From Dryococelus australis (Eukaryota > Arthropoda > Insecta > Phasmatodea > Phasmatidae): a stretch of 64,000 bases of DNA. Location of the stretch: the NCBI GenBank assembly GCA_029891345.1, contig CM057009.1, positions 286,078,966 to 286,142,965 of the forward strand, written 5' to 3'. The notes under the pieces were generated by a model. The model ran no database searches, was not told where the DNA came from, and saw only the letters and a list, made by a program, of their open reading frames with translations. This document shows, in pieces, positions 1-13,270 of this stretch; the first letter of the stretch is position 1, and every line of letters begins with the position of its first letter. The translations under genes were made by a program, and so were the position numbers.

Positions 1-343
1 ATACTGACACAAATTACCGCTAAACAAGGCCATCAAAATTTATCGGCAACCAACTTGACCAAAATAAAATTTGAACAACATATTTAATTGGAGTGGTGAA
101 CAAATGTTAAACATGAGAAGTTGAGGTTAGGTTGCCATCAGTGATTCAATGACACAAAATGTAATGACACAGTCCCATACCGGTGCCCCTACACAACTCT
201 CTTCGAAAAAAGAATTATAAATTTTCACCAAACTGGCAATTACTCAAAATGTCTACAGACTCAGAGAAATGGCAACGCAAAGAGAAACGGTGTCCCATAC
301 TGCAGCTCCAAAAATACGTGCTTACAACACATGCCTAAACACT
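1..343. other. unassigned AT-rich DNA
   Basis: No open frame, RNA gene or repeat boundary that I recognise. It abuts the SINE target site at 344. Confidence 0.5.
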
Positions 344-352
344 AGTACAGAA

Positions 353-628
353 GGGGCTGTGGTGGCTGAGCGATTAGCACGCTCGCCTCCCACCTAGGCA
401 AACGCATGTTCAATCCCAGTCAGGTCACCGGATTTTTGCAAGTGGGAATCATGCCAGACGATGCCATTTGTCAGCGGGTTTTCTCGGAGAACTCCCATTT
501 CTCCCAGTCCTTCATTCCAGCACTGCCCCATATTCACTTTAATCACCTTCATTGCTCTCAAGATCTCGCTATTAAAAGCCGGCTAAATCTCTTCACTCAC
601 TCACTCCTCACTCACTCACGAGTACCGA
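353..628 (+). repeat. tRNA-derived SINE with 9-bp target-site duplications
   Basis: The left end reads like a tRNA head, with an A-box-like TGGCTGAGCGATT near 363 and a B-box-like TGTTCAATCCC near 407. These are the internal RNA polymerase III promoter parts of a tRNA-derived SINE. A tRNA-unrelated body follows, ending in a CTCACTCA-type simple tail (about 593-620). The element is flanked by identical AGTACAGAA copies at 344-352 and 629-637, the mark of target-primed insertion. The 80-codon open frame across it (406-648) is a chance reading of the SINE and is not called as a gene. The SINE would have depended on a partner LINE, which I cannot identify here. Confidence 0.8.
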
Positions 629-637
629 AGTACAGAA

Positions 638-1497
638 CCATAACCTAATCCCGAACCAAGTTCATAACAGATAAAGAAACGGAAGAAACCACGATGGTAA
701 CACTCCAAATTTCGAAACAATTGTACTTTTTTTTTTAATAAAAGAAATGGTTGTCAAAATCACTTAACAAAATAAACTATACTTTAATAATAGAGCTTGG
801 CAATCTTCGATGATGACACTTAGTTAACATATGGCGGGTCGCCCAAACATTAATACCATTCTGCTACAGTACACAAATGTCTTGTAGTGACACACCCTCA
901 GAGGACCAAAGAACCTTGATGACCACTCAAAAGTACACCAAAAAAACTAGCACCTGGAAGTCAACTAACTCTCACAAAATAATTTAAACCAGGTGCAAGA
1001 GTTAGAGTAAGCTATAATTTTATCAAATGAATGAGTATACAAGAGTGTATGTAAATGAAAATAGAAACTGTGCAAGTTTTTATTAACCTCAAATTAACAC
1101 CAACGGTACAAATGTAAATGACGACTGACTTTTGAGAAAAGTATGAAATCACATTGCCTGTGACACAAAATAATTAACAATACTGGAAAACTGATTCAAA
1201 ATAAATTGACTCTAGACACACATAACAAGAGTCCCGAAAAAAACCTTAAAAACATTTAAGGAAACCTGCAAACAAAATGCATTTCCAAAATAAAACAAAT
1301 CACCCGGCAAGAGTTAAATGTATAGGAAAAGAAATAATTTAAAACCTAACCAACACGCATTAGGAAGTGTGGTACAACTTCAAAATATGCACAGCTCTTA
1401 GTAAAAAAGCAACAGTTAAGTTCTTCAATAAAATACCCAAGTTTCAAAACATTATAAACTGAGCACGACGTAAAAAGTAATCATGCACTGCGACGTA
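638..1497. other. unassigned AT-rich DNA
   Basis: No coding frame or repeat that I recognise. Probably intron of the gene whose last exon lies at 21663, but this cannot be shown from the window. Confidence 0.4.
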
Positions 1498-2514
1498 CAG
1501 TGAAACCTCGTTGCTGCAATCCCATTTATTTAGTTGTCCCATAACTGTCTTTTTTTTTTGTACAGTCCCAACAATTATCCTATATATACAATGTTAAAAA
1601 AAATCTGCGTGCTACAACTCTTAAAACATAAATTTCCTTTATCCATCGATCAGATATTCTCCCCAAAATGCCAAAATATATTCAGGACAATTGTTTAGCT
1701 ATGAAATACAGTGCATTTTCGATGATTCATTCCAGTTATTTAGGTTTTACCGTATTTCCCATTGGTACATTCGCTAAAGATTGTGTGACTCATTTGTTTT
1801 TTAATGCTATTTGAATGCAAATCAAACAGCACAGAAAATCGATAACTGATGCTATTGATAGTATTGTTTACATTCTGCAACAGTTTTTCTTCTTCTTCCT
1901 ATGTCTTTATTGCGTTTTTAGGTTGGCAACTATGTGAACCAGCTTGAAATCTAATTCTTCTTACGTGCTTACTACATTCTTAGGTTGGCGGCAATGAGAA
2001 TAAATCACACAGTGTGACACTATCCAACAATCTAAAGCCTTGTTATTGTAAACGGAATTTGGAATGAGGTTAGAGGCTCTAATTTAAAAGGTGTGATTAT
2101 TATTGGAAACTATCGGCTGATTGTTTGGTTAGAATTTTAAAGGTTTGAAAAAGACTTGGCAAGTAATGACTGGCAAAAATAAATGCAAATATATCAGTTG
2201 TAATTTTTACTGAGGTATTGAGCATCGCTCATCTGATGAAGGAACACTGAACGAAAATATTAATATAAGTAAAAATTAAATTTTGCTCAATTTCAAAAAT
2301 TGAAGGTTTATAATTTAAAGTGAATATTTAATCATAAATTGACTTCAATAATTTGTTTTAATGAAATATATGGCTTTTGATGCAAACATAAATGCATTTT
2401 AATGTTACGTAGGGTATTTTTCAATTCTAAATTCGAAGTCTGCTTCCTTAGTTTTCCCCCTGCTTCATTTTTCTTTGTTGATCCACTAATAAGCTAATAA
2501 TCAAGGTTTCAGTG
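1498..2514. mobile_element. non-autonomous pogo/Tigger-type DNA element
   Basis: The left end is CAGTGAAACCTCGTTGCTGC and the right end, read on the other strand, is CACTGAAACCTTGATTATTA. Both ends abut TA (1496-1497 and 2515-2516), the target duplication of IS630/Tc1/mariner/pogo elements. The first bases match the ends of the Tigger element at 59123. The 1.0 kb interior has no transposase that I can read, so it would need transposase in trans. Confidence 0.65.
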
Positions 2515-2516
2515 TA

Positions 2517-5262
2517 TTTACACCATGAACATAGGGCCTTAAGGTGGTATCAGATTGGCAGCATTGCACAACATTAGCATGATGCGTTGTTGTGACAACA
2601 AACAATCAACACAAATGTTATAACTACGTAACTGCAAACAAAATATTACATTATAAAATTAAGATTCTTTGTGAATAAACTCATGACACACACACACACA
2701 CACACACAGAGAGAAAATTAATATAAACACAAGTAACATGGTATTTGGATCAAAGTTATCAATATTTTAACCCAACCAAATGTGATATTAAAATTCGATC
2801 AGAAAGTGACTTTGTGCACACACAGTAAACAAACGCTGAATAACTGCCAAGGTCACAGAGCCAAGAACTACAGTGAATATAACAAACTAAGATAAAAATA
2901 TCAGAATCTAAGTGTGTGATGTAAAAAATATCATTCATCAAACTTTAAAATATAACTGAAAAATGAATAACAGATTATAATAGCTTCAATTAACATTAAA
3001 AATAACTACCATTATTAAGTACTCCACAGAACAATATTATAAAATTATTCTCATTAAAAGCTTAAGTTGGCTCAAAATGTTCTGCAATGAAACCCATAAG
3101 TACACAACCACAAGAAATGTAAATCTCGACTACGCTGTGGCTACCACTTTGTGCCACCATGTCCGTCCACATGACGAAAACAAGTAAAATTATTTATAAA
3201 TATCGTAGCAAGCCGTTAGCACAAACACATCACAAAGACGGCCACCGAAAAACACAAATAAAACTGTGGCTCAAAACAACAAATAAATAAAAGCCAAACA
3301 GACTCTACAAACTTACATAAAGAAATTGGAAGCGACTTTAAAGAAAATTTTGGGCAGTTAGAGGGACATGTGCACAGAAAAAAAAAAAAAAAACAAATTA
3401 CCTTAATGAAAGTTAAACAAGACAAGCTATACTTGCCACAAAACACATTTAAGAGACCAGAGAACATCTCAAAATAACAAAATTCATTTATTTTCAGTCT
3501 CCTTTTTTTGTGGAAAACGTTTTTAAAAGTATATAATATATTAGAACATTTCGATATTCTTGTGTGAAACACCAAAAATAATAAATAGATAAATAAATAC
3601 CACACTATATAATTTTGGCCACTACACAACATGATGGTAAATAGTGTTAAACACAAAAACAGGGCACTCAAATGTCAAAAAAAACCATCACGGCCACCAC
3701 AAACATGACATGTTGGCAGCAAGCCAAGGACAAAAGTGTTTTAGAAATGCTTCGTGAAGGATGGAGAAGTAGCAAACTAAAGACACACAGATAATTACAG
3801 AGTCGCCACTAGATCTCGTGGGCTGTCCACATGAGGTGAAGAGAGCTGAACTACACAAAGTGAATGGCAACTATCACGTGAAGAAAAACCATTTTTTATG
3901 AGAGATCACACACCAAGCACCATGGATATGCCAAGAAAATTGCCAATATAGCAACGACAAGAAAGAGAGCGGAAAGGAAGCAGCTATGGATTACAACCGA
4001 AAGAATTCGCAACACAGCATTGCACCTCCAGTTATATGGGCACCAATAGCAAGAAACACGGGCCTGTAGGTTTGCAACAAGACTAACCTAGCTTTCAAAG
4101 TTCAAATCCAAAAATGGGTTATATCAAAGTTATGAGAAAAAAATTTAAATTACAAAATTGTGACAAACAAATTTTAAATAGCCTAAAATAATTAAATAAC
4201 TTAATTTATGTAGCCAAATAAACCATATCTCAAAACATATAAAACGTTTACCAATACAAAACCTAACATAAATAAATATCTTACAAATAGAATTCATATA
4301 TTAATTAAACAAGTCTTAGATAGTTCAAAAAAGAATAAAGGTATTATTTACATCAATAATGAAAATAATAAAGTTAATGACATATTTAATAACAATTCTC
4401 ACAATAATTGTAAATTACTTAAATACAGAAAATTATACTATAGAATTGTTTAAAAACAGTTCGCTAGCAGTGACACAATAATAAAAATAGTCTTGACATA
4501 TTTAAAAAATGGCACTCTCTTTTGGCGTATTATGTCTTTTCGTAGGTAAACATAATGAGGGCATTTTTAATATTTTCATCAAAAAACACGGATTCTAAAC
4601 ACACAGAAACATAGTTGAAGCACCAGGTTAATAACCATTAGGGTATTATGTAGCTGCGAGTCCAAGGTCAAGAAGCGAGTGAGCAATACAGACGACACTA
4701 GCATGCACACCTAGTGCGTCATCACTTCTATGTGCAAGGCATGCAGTGTTTTTGTCATAATGCTGTACTGTGCAAATTAGATATGTAACAGTAGGATTTT
4801 ATTACACATGATGAAAGACCACAGATTAAATTATGCCCATATCTTTGTACTTTTCTTTTTCTGCTTGAGGAAACTGCATTGGCAAGCTTTAAAAATGTGA
4901 TATTTGACCACTTTCTCAAAAAAAAATTTCTCCAAGAATACACTAAATATGACAAAAGTAAAAAAGATTGTGATATATACAATAGTTTTTTTTAATCCTT
5001 TCTGGCAAAAAGTCATATTTACATAACTTTTATTTATCAAGATACGCAATTGCGCACAAACAGCGATTTCACAGAATATGTTTCCGTACATAGTTCCCTT
5101 AGTGACCAGTTTATATATTTAATATACAGTGTAAACACAGTGCAAGTACTCCAGCCTTGTTACATCACTTTGTTTAAAATGCTAACAGATGAATTATTAA
5201 AAGTTAATTTTTTAAACAAAATATCCATGACCCAGCCACAGGCCTTCAGAATAGTAATGCTT
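2517..5262. other. unassigned DNA
   Basis: About 2.7 kb without a recognisable gene. A short (CA)n run sits at 2694-2709 and an A-run near 3379. Open frames near 3216-3870 on the minus strand have low-complexity, hydrophobic translations that look like chance. I see no transposon ends. Confidence 0.4.
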
Positions 5263-5422
5263 CTTCCACAATGAGCAGTTAAAAGTCAAGTAGAACATTT
5301 CGACTAGTTGGCCATAGTTGGCAGTCAGCAGTCAGATATTAATGTATGTGTATCCAAATGGGTTTCCACAATGAGCAGTCGACTGCTTGCAGTCGACTGC
5401 TTGCAGTCATACAGTCGCAAAT
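5263..5422 (+). mobile_element. left half of a TIR element split by the gypsy insertion
   Basis: It begins CTTCCACAATGAGCAGTT (5263-5280), which is the inverse of the sequence at 18719-18736 with one mismatch in 18. A second inner repeat (TCCACAATGAGCAGTC near 5365-5380) is matched inversely near 18655-18670. A 14-bp unit containing CAGTCGACTGCTT is repeated 2.4 times at 5375-5408. The gypsy element lies between the halves, so they were once one short element of about 0.5 kb. I could not define its target duplication, so the superfamily is open. Confidence 0.6.
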
Positions 5423-5426
5423 CAGT

Positions 5427-6127
5427 AGTAATGTTTACCGTACGATACTCATGTGAAGTCCGCAGTAAACATTAGCTCGAAACTAGCTCAGATGAAAGCA
5501 TGAAACTCTGATAAAAAAATGTATAGGTTCCTTGAAATAAAAAAAATGATTGATACTGTACACTGAAAGTTTATAGCTGTTTCGTCAATAGTACTGGCAA
5601 AAAGAAAAAAAATTTATTCTTGTGGGAAAAAAACAAGAGAGAATGGCAGCCTTCACAAAACCAAACTTTTCACTTTGAAAATCATTAATTCGGAAGACGG
5701 GAGAGATTAACTACTTTTCTCTCCTGGCACCCTAGCGACTCCTCACACCAATGGAAAATAAATTTCATAGATTTTAGAAATGTCCAGAATTAAAAGAAGG
5801 TTAAAGTTGCAGGTGCTTGTAGGTATGGGATACATGATCATGATAACTTGTTGCAGACTGTTCGACTGAGAACTGACAGACTATTGTTATGCCCGAGAAA
5901 GGTCGTACTTCCCCTATATATTGAGTGAAATTTTCTTCAAGTAAACATGGTCCTGGCAAAATGAGGAAAATTAAATAATAAATTTGGAAAAACTAAAATA
6001 AGTAAAATACAAACAGATATTATTACCATGACCTTTTAAATATCAAATCAGTTACTATCCTTTACAGAAATATAGAACATTTAAATGATTCCCGAATATA
6101 TTAGTTATTATATATTGCTATGCTACA
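5427..6127 (-). repeat. 3' LTR of the gypsy element
   Basis: Aligns along its length with 17428-18350, for example the shared CGTACGATACTC and CTTCCCCTATATATTGA blocks. It lacks about 220 bp present in the other LTR after CATGGTCC. The inner edge (TGTAGC on the minus strand) directly follows the polypurine tract. Confidence 0.85.
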
Positions 6128-6143
6128 TCAATCCCCTTGGTTT
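6128..6143 (-). other. polypurine tract of the gypsy element
   Basis: Minus strand reads AAACCAAGGGGATTGA immediately before the TG of the 3' LTR. This is where plus-strand DNA synthesis is primed in LTR elements. Position and composition fit; it is not a perfect purine run. Confidence 0.65.
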
Positions 6144-7028
6144 GGGAAAGATTTAGAAGAAACCTGTCCCATATCGAAAGCTACATGAATGTTGATTGTA
6201 TACTGGCTGAACCGCGATTCCATCTTTTGCAAGAAAATTTAACAGTTTATGTGGTTATATATACATATACAAAGTTAAAGTCACTATAAAATACATCACA
6301 TTACATTATTACACAAAATAAATTAATCAGAACATGTTACAGAAATTTAGTGTATATTACATGACTTTTCAATTTAATACAAGTTACATTCATATTCAGT
6401 TTGAACTGTTTACATGGTTCATTAGGGGCAAAATTGATTTTGAATTAATATGCAACGTGTATAAGGGAATTCAAAGTCTGGCCAAAATACACTAGAGTTA
6501 CTGCCTTTCACATTAGGTCAGTGCTAAATTTAACCCAACAGCCCTCAGACCTGTCCTAACAAAATCAATAAGTTTTGGTGGTGTTTATGCATGATCATCA
6601 TTATAAAAAGGAGCAGTATCATTGTATACCGATATTACCCTTCATGTATGAGTTCAACCAATGTTTTAATTGGTTTACAAAAGTAATCTACAAGATACAT
6701 TAACACTTTCAAAATCAACATCTAATACACATCAACACACACACTCCACCTTTCTTGAAAATGATCAAAATACATTTACAAAATTAATACAATTACAGAA
6801 TATAATTCATAATGCTTTTCCATTATGACATAAAACATACTGTGCCGTGATTTAATTACAATACACCCTCACTTTCAATTATAATAATAAAACCACTGCA
6901 TCATTCATTTAACCTGGGCTTGTCATTCTTCAAATTAAATATTTATGCTTGATGAATAGGTACAGTCAATTTTGAAACTTTTCATCACTCAAAACCTTAT
7001 TCTTTAACAAATTTATGACCAATATATA

Positions 7029-8481
7029 CTGTATACTCCCGCTTACTTGTCCTTAGCTTAACCGGCTTTAGGCTTATCCGTGCAGCTTTTTGACTTTTCT
7101 AAACTACTTCTGTAACTTCTGTGGCAAGGCGATGCTGTAACATGTGTCGTTTAACAAGCAGCTGTACCATTTCGTCTATCACTGTGCCGCGTGAGCTGAT
7201 GTTTATCTCTTTAAACTGTCAGTCTGTCACAGAGACCTGCATGAGTAATTCATTTTTGCCCGTTTTGAAGCGCGTATCCGACCGCCTGGAAGCCATGTCC
7301 AAAATGGCAGATTTTGGTGACAAAATGATCACATGATCCGATTTTGTATACAAAAATTGTGGCGTTTTTTGTAATTTGGTATTAAGTATTTTTTATCTTG
7401 TGGTTGTTAGCAAAAATACAAAATGAGAAAGCACCACATTGTTTTTTTACCTTCAAAACACATGTGCGAAAGTGTAAATAAAATGTTTTTTAAAACAAAT
7501 AATTGTTCATAAAATACACTAGACATTTTTTAAAAAACAAGAAAGTGTTGTGAGTGCTGAACAAGTGACTGTCAACAATGTCCGAAGTGAAACTTATGAA
7601 ATTATGAGTTTGTCATTTTCACACCCCCCACCCACCAACTTCATTCTCATCAAATTCCTACAACACATCTTGCCAGTTTATCGACCGCTAGCCCAGGTCA
7701 TTGTTCACTTTGTGGTGTTGTTTTCCCACTGTCAACAAAGCGTAAAAGGGCATTTTAAACTATCGCAGAGAAGTAAGAAAAAAAATGTTGAGCATGGTGT
7801 GTTATCAACAAAAACTGTCCTGGTGACAAGGGAAAAAAAATTAATGACTTTTTCAATAAAGGCGCGGTTTAACTTTTCTTACATTTTTTCATATCAAATG
7901 TTTAAATGTTTACAAAAAATGTAACATTTCCTCAGTTTTAAACTTTTTTTTTGGTGTGTATGCATGTACGCATGCATGCATGTGTCTGTGCATGCATGCA
8001 CGTGCGTGCATCAGTAAAATCTAAATAAGTTCCTAGTAATAGAGATCGTACTGTATTGTTTAAATGCCAGGTTGCCGCATTTAAAGTCCCGGTATAGTCT
8101 TTATTGCATGGCATTCTAAAACTTTCAACTAACTCTGCTATCTAAAGGACAGGTCTGAGTCATGCACATTGAGAAAGCAACACACACAACTACACACTGC
8201 TTATCTATGTCGCCCACCCAACGCACCCGCGGCTGACGCCGGCACTGGCACAGGCTGTGTATACTCTATGCGCCATGAATTACATATACTCGTTGCAACA
8301 TAAATACCAGTTAAAGTATAGTGTACATTAAATCCTGCACATACAGTGAGTCATTTGTGTTTACTTTGAAATGTATAATAGATTTTTTTTTCACTTTGTT
8401 CCATTAATAGGAAAAATGTGTAAATTCGCTTATTCGTGTTTTCTCCGGCCCCGATTAACACTGTTAATCGGGAGTTTACTG
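7029..8481. mobile_element. non-autonomous pogo/Tigger-type element, copy A
   Basis: Ends are CTGTATACTCCCGCTTAC at the left and, on the other strand, CAGTAAACTCCCGATTAA at the right, each next to TA. It inserted in the 3' part of the gypsy element, between integrase and the polypurine tract. A second, inverted copy lies at 34177-35579. The two share the terminal repeats and most of the interior, including the segment around CGGCGCATAGAG-like sequence near 8270 and ATCCTGCACATACAGTG near 8332. No transposase is readable, and the open frames inside (7121-7336, 7550-7924, 8371-8562) are not conserved as proteins. A purine-pyrimidine alternating tract (TGCATGCATGCA type) occupies about 7958-8010. 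Confidence 0.75.
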
Positions 8482-8989
8482 TATATATACATATCTTTTA
8501 CAGTTTTTAACTGCATTATTAATTATAAATTCTCATTAATATCAATGCTTAACAAAGTTTAATTGCAAAGTCTCTCTGAGTAGGAAATGTCATAATTGCA
8601 AATTCTTTTAAATAATAAATAAATTTGCTCCAATTTTTTGATTCTTTATGTACAGTGTTACAATCAGTTGCATCTCATGATAAAATGCCATGGTTTATAA
8701 TTATGTTCATGAAACTTTTAAGCATATTGTTTTGCACCTTTTACATCTTATATCATATCTGGTTTCACTATAAATTCATTAAGGTTTGTTACATCCTTCA
8801 GTATGTTCTAAAATAATAAGTAAAAATAACATTTTTATTCCTTCACATGTTTACCAGTATTATATAACTAGGACAATTTGTTCTCTTCTATACACCATAA
8901 CCCAAACATTAGGTTAGATCACACACTACCCTATAATTTCGCGTTGCTCTTAAACCCCAGGGCCTCAATGAGACATGCAAGTTGGAATT

Positions 8990-10150
8990 GTGTACTTTAT
9001 ATACATTGTGACCTACTAAAGCTCCAATTTTATATGGCCCTTCAAAAAGTTTAAAGAATTTTGTTCTTCTACTTATTTGCTATTGATGACAAATGGTGTA
9101 TGGCCACAAGTACCTCATCACCTTCTTTGAACACTATTGGTTGGATATTCTTATCCGACCTTTTCCGATGTTACCCATGTTCATAAGTTCTAGGGAAGTA
9201 GCACCTGTACCCTCATGCCAAGAGCTTTTTATTAAGTGTTCCACATCACTTACTATCGCAGCCCATTTGTTATGGTGTTCATTACAGTATGTTCGAAACT
9301 ATCTCTGTAACTCTCTCATAACCATCTCAACTGGATTTGCGGCTGGATGGTACACTGCAGTTTGTCATAACTGAATTCCCAAAATGGATGCTAATGTTTT
9401 CCACTTATCACTATGAAATTGTGGCCCATTATCTGAAATAATTTTCTTTGGCTGACCTACCTCTAGTACATAACAACCCATTACTTTTTCAGTGACCACT
9501 TGGACTGTGGCCTGCTTGATTGGATATAGTTCCACAAATTTAGTGAACATATAGAGAATTACAAATAAATATATTCTACCCCCCACCTTTTGGCAGAGGG
9601 CCCAACAAATATACACATGCTATTTCCAATGGTTCAATAGCCAGTACATGACCCATGATCCCTTTGAATTTCATATTAGGTGCCTTTGTCTGTGGACATC
9701 TTAAACATGACCCTATTACTTTGGCTACTGTTTGATACATGTCCCTAAATACACAGAAATTTTGTATGTACTTTACTGTTTTGGTAACACCGTAATGTCC
9801 ACACTCACTATGCATGTATTAACTAACTTCTTTCCTGTTTTGATCAGGTATGCATAGAACCATTTTGCACCAATGGTGTATATATACTACTCTTTGGAAC
9901 CGAGAATCCTCTGATATATCTGTTTTCAACTGTACTGCAATTTCCTGTAATGCTATACCTACTTGTTTTATCTGTTCCCTCAAAGACCAGATTTGAAACT
10001 CCTTAGCCTAAGTGGCCTGTATATCTGTCCTACCCCTTGAAAGTGTGTCTGCTACTACCTGTTGCCTTGCCAGGGATATATTCGATACTCAGGTTGTACT
10101 ATTGTAAAGCTAAAATCCACCTTGTGATCCTACCATATAGCAGTTTACAA
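8990..10150 (-). pseudogene. gypsy RNase H end and integrase, broken
   Basis: On the minus strand, after an RNase H tail (near 10030-10130, with IEYIPGKAT and VADTLSRG), comes an integrase. Its HHCC zinc module reads HSECGH...CLRC (9576-9815). The catalytic core contains SDNGPQFHSDKW (about 9400-9430) and the later acid in HPAANPVEM. The C-terminal tail reaches about 8990. The frame is interrupted by stops near 9575 and 9362. The first catalytic aspartate, expected in VDLLGPLP, is Tyr (VYLLGPLP). It would have inserted element DNA into chromosomes; this copy cannot. The RNase H part is separated from the reverse transcriptase by the insertion at 10154-12170. Confidence 0.85.
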
Positions 10151-10896
10151 GTACAGTAGAATCTTGTTGTAGCAAGCACAGCAACTGCGAGAACATGGGT
10201 ATAATGAGGTATTTTTGAGGAACCGTCAAAAAATCGCAAAAATATTCCATGAAAAGTTTTTAACTTTACGAGTTGAAACATGCGAGATCGTGTGAAGCAG
10301 GCTTGCTGTGGGACTCGTGGCCGTGTGAAGCGCGCTTTTGTTATCTGTTTGCCGTAACTCCACTCCTTCGCCCCACCACCACGTTTCCCTAAGTACCTTG
10401 TGCCTCTCTCATATGTCACATTCTTCCACCTTGCCTTCTAACCATCCTCTCTTTCAAACCAAGTGCATTTTTCTATAAATAGAATCCCGCCCTTTCTATC
10501 TTTACACTGTTTTCATGAACCAGTTCTGCTTTTCCGTAGGCCTTCACGGTCATTGTGCTGTCAACTGTGTTTACTTTCAAATAACTTGGCGTATGTGGGT
10601 TGAACATTATTGTTAAATGAAAACTAATTTAATTTAAACATAACAGTCCAAGCGATAGCTGGAATCGAATACAGCTACAAATTAACAGATTTTTGCAGGT
10701 TTTTTTTACCATGCTGTGGCATACCAATTAAAGATAGGGACACACCAACTACTACTACTACATTTAGCGCTGTGTTATAATGAGCTTAATTTTAATCCAT
10801 TTTTATAAAGTTTTCTTGAATTTTTGCTGGTTTTGAGTAAGTCTCGCACCATGCATGTTTTGTTAGTTGAAAATGTATAATTTTCCAGTGCCTACC

Positions 10897-11766
10897 GTAT
10901 TTATTGGCATAATTCTCACACTGGCTCAATTCATGCCCCTGTTTTTATGGTGCAGAATTAGGGGGGAAAACTTTTCCTTTCATATTTCAGGCAGCATATT
11001 TCAACGAGATATGTAATGCTAACGGGCCCATGCGGTGCACACTTTGTTTGACTGTGCCAATTTGCTGACACTTCAAGGTCACTGGTCTCATCGATTTATG
11101 GCTGCCGCACCCACGCTGCAAACAGGTAAACAAAATCAGTCACTGGGTTTATTTGTATGCGGGTAGTTTTTTATTGTAAAGGGAATAGTTTACATTTATA
11201 TTAATTTTGGTTTAGTGCGAATGCATAATGGGTAAATATGCCAGTCAAACTTCTGCATTTAAACTTCAGGTAATTGCGTATGCAGAGGAACACAGCAATA
11301 GAGAAATGGGCTGAAAATTCATTGTTTCTTAGTTTAACATTAGTGTCATGTTTTCCCAATACCGGGCCGCTGTTACGAAGTGAACGGGACCTCTAACGGC
11401 GGTAGTGGCAGGTGGTGTGCCCACCAGAATAATCACGTAGCAACCGACCGACAGCTGCCCACCCAGCCACGCTGCAGAGGATCGAGATGCTCGCCCAGCT
11501 ACATGCACACTGCAATGTTTTCGGTGCTAGCCCCAGCACACAAGTCATTTAATTTTGAATGTGTATCTTCATATTTATTATCAATAAATAAAGTGGTGAT
11601 TTTAAAAAAACGTATCCCCCACGGTGGTCAAGGGATTACTTACAGTAGACCCTATTTTAATGTTTACATGCATGTCTTGGCAATTTCTTGCATAATTCAT
11701 GCACCCTAATTTTTGCACTAAAATCCTGTAAAATAGGTGTGAGAATTATGCCAGTAAATACGGGTA
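10897..11766 (+). mobile_element. nested IS630/pogo-type element with CCGTATTT ends
   Basis: Left end CCGTATTTATTGGCATAATT and right end (other strand) CCCGTATTTACTGGCATAAT, both next to TA. The same terminal motif, CCGTATTTACTCGCATAATC, is found in the 102-bp MITE at 61116. The interior keeps a 29-codon transposase start (11228-11314), followed by sequence without the catalytic domain, so this is an internally deleted copy. Confidence 0.7.
11228..11314 (+). pseudogene. N-terminal stub of a pogo/jerky-type transposase
   Basis: The frame starts at ATG 11228. It reads AFKLQVIAYAEEHSNRE over residues 10-26 and then hits a stop. That pattern is typical of the first helix-turn-helix (psq/CENP-B type) that binds transposon ends in the pogo/Tigger superfamily. 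KFIVS continues just after the stop, as expected for that helix region. The rest of the DNA-binding domain and the DDE domain are missing. Family recognition is from the motif alone. Confidence 0.6.
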
Positions 11767-11858
11767 TTTGGTTTGAGGTGGTCATGCGGAGGGACCTGTG
11801 ACAGGCGAGTTATCACTTGCAGGGCAGTGCTTCGGCAGCCGAGTAAGCGAAAGCAGGA

Positions 11859-11926
11859 AATGCTGCGTAGGCCGGGCAACTGATTGCGGGACAATGCTGC
11901 GTTGGCCGAGCAACTGATTGCAGGTT
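11859..11926. repeat. 34-bp tandem duplication
   Basis: AATGCTGCGTAGGCCGGGC at 11859 recurs as AATGCTGCGTTGGCCGAGC at 11893, each followed by AACTGATTGC. Two diverged copies with a 34-bp period, inside the pogo-type element. Confidence 0.7.
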
Positions 11927-12173
11927 GAGCGGCTATACTTACGTGGCGTGGTCAGATTTTCCGCTCATTTTCACGCAATCAGTTATCATATGACAGGATA
12001 TTTTTACCTTATGGTGGTTTGAACATAATTTAAAAGCAATTTTAGGGCGATTTTTAAGTAGTAGGCCCTACTGGGGATCAAAATCTGTCTAATTCAGGAA
12101 CAAGGAGGACACTCATATAGCAAAGATTGAACCTGGAACCGTGACATCTTGCTATAACGGGACTCTGCTGTAT

Positions 12174-13270
12174 TCAAATGGCATAAGGCCTTATGATTGG
12201 TCAACACAGCTGTGTCCTGCCATAGATATATGCACAAAATTTTGAACATGCAAATATAATACTAAGCAATTCCTTTATTGTGACAGTGTAATTTATTTCT
12301 GCAGTATTCAGTGCCCGAATTGGAAAAAATTAATACGGACATGTTCCCCTTATTCATTAACCTGAAATAATATGGCACCTACAGCCTCATCTAAAGCATC
12401 ACAAGCTATAAAAAATGTCCTATCTAACCTGGGATGGTGTAGCATCATCTCTTTCTCCAATTCTCTTTTCAGTCTGTCTACAGCTTCTTTCTGCTCAGCC
12501 TCTCATTCCCATGTCTGTCCCTTTTGTAATAATTTTTTCAGAAGTGTACAAATATAACAACAATGTGGAATATATTTCCTGAAATAGTTGAAAAATCCTA
12601 CCAATCTCTCTAACTGCTTATGATTGATTGGATATAGGTATTCTTGGATAGCTTTCACTTTCTTTGGATCCACACCAATACCTAGGAAATTTATCTCTTC
12701 TTTCAGGAATTCAGACTATTTAAGGCTAGCAGTCATTTCCCCATGTCTCAATTTTCTATGTACTAACAGTAATATTTGGTAGTGTTCCTCGAAAGTTCTT
12801 GTAGCATTCAGAATATCATTAACATATATTGTAACTAAATTCAAAATTCCAGGCCCTAGAACTTCTTTGAGTCCCCTAATAAAATGACGAACAGAAACAT
12901 TTAAACTAAAAGGTAGTATTTTGAAACAGTATATCTTTCGTTGATGAGGAAAAGCATTGTAAAGTCTTGGCTGCTGCACGAAAGGTATCTGCCAATACGA
13001 AGCTACTAAATCAATTTTTACAAAATATCTGCACCCTTCAAATTTATGTAATAATTCATTGATTGGTTCAGGTGACTCCCTATCTGGTACAATGATTTGA
13101 TTTAACTTTCTTGCATCCAAACAACCTGACAGCCCCTGTGTTCTTTTAAACAACTACTTTTGGATTTAAATACTCAGAACTATGCCTCTCTATAATGTTT
13201 GTATCTATCATATTCTGCACCTCTTGTTCAACAGCTGGTTTTAACGCATAAGCAATTGGATATGGTTTCT
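12174..13270 (-). pseudogene. gypsy reverse transcriptase and RNase H start, broken
   Basis: Read on the minus strand. A pre-RT segment (KPYPIAYALKPAVEQEV, about 13200-13265) leads into the palm and fingers: LDARKLNQIIVPDRESPEPI, then YFVKIDLVASYWQIP, then YCFKILPFSLN. The catalytic box reads YVND rather than YVDD near 12825. The thumb (KVKAIQEYLYPINHKQLERLVGFF) and connection to RNase H (FIACDALDEAVGA) follow, ending at the pogo-type insertion. This order is diagnostic of Ty3/gypsy pol. Stops fall at 12718 and elsewhere, with a frameshift near 13150. The Asp-to-Asn change removes a metal-binding residue. Confidence 0.88.

Larger units (their letters stand above)
10154..12170. mobile_element. 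pogo-type TIR element inserted in the gypsy pol region
   Basis: Left end CAGTAGAATCTTGTTGTAGC and right end (other strand) CAGCAGAGTCCCGTTATAGC, both next to TA (10152-10153 and 12171-12172). It splits the gypsy RNase H region: reading frames resembling RNase H stop at 12173 and resume below 10152. Its own transposase is not readable. About 870 bp of it is a further nested element at 10897-11766. Confidence 0.75.
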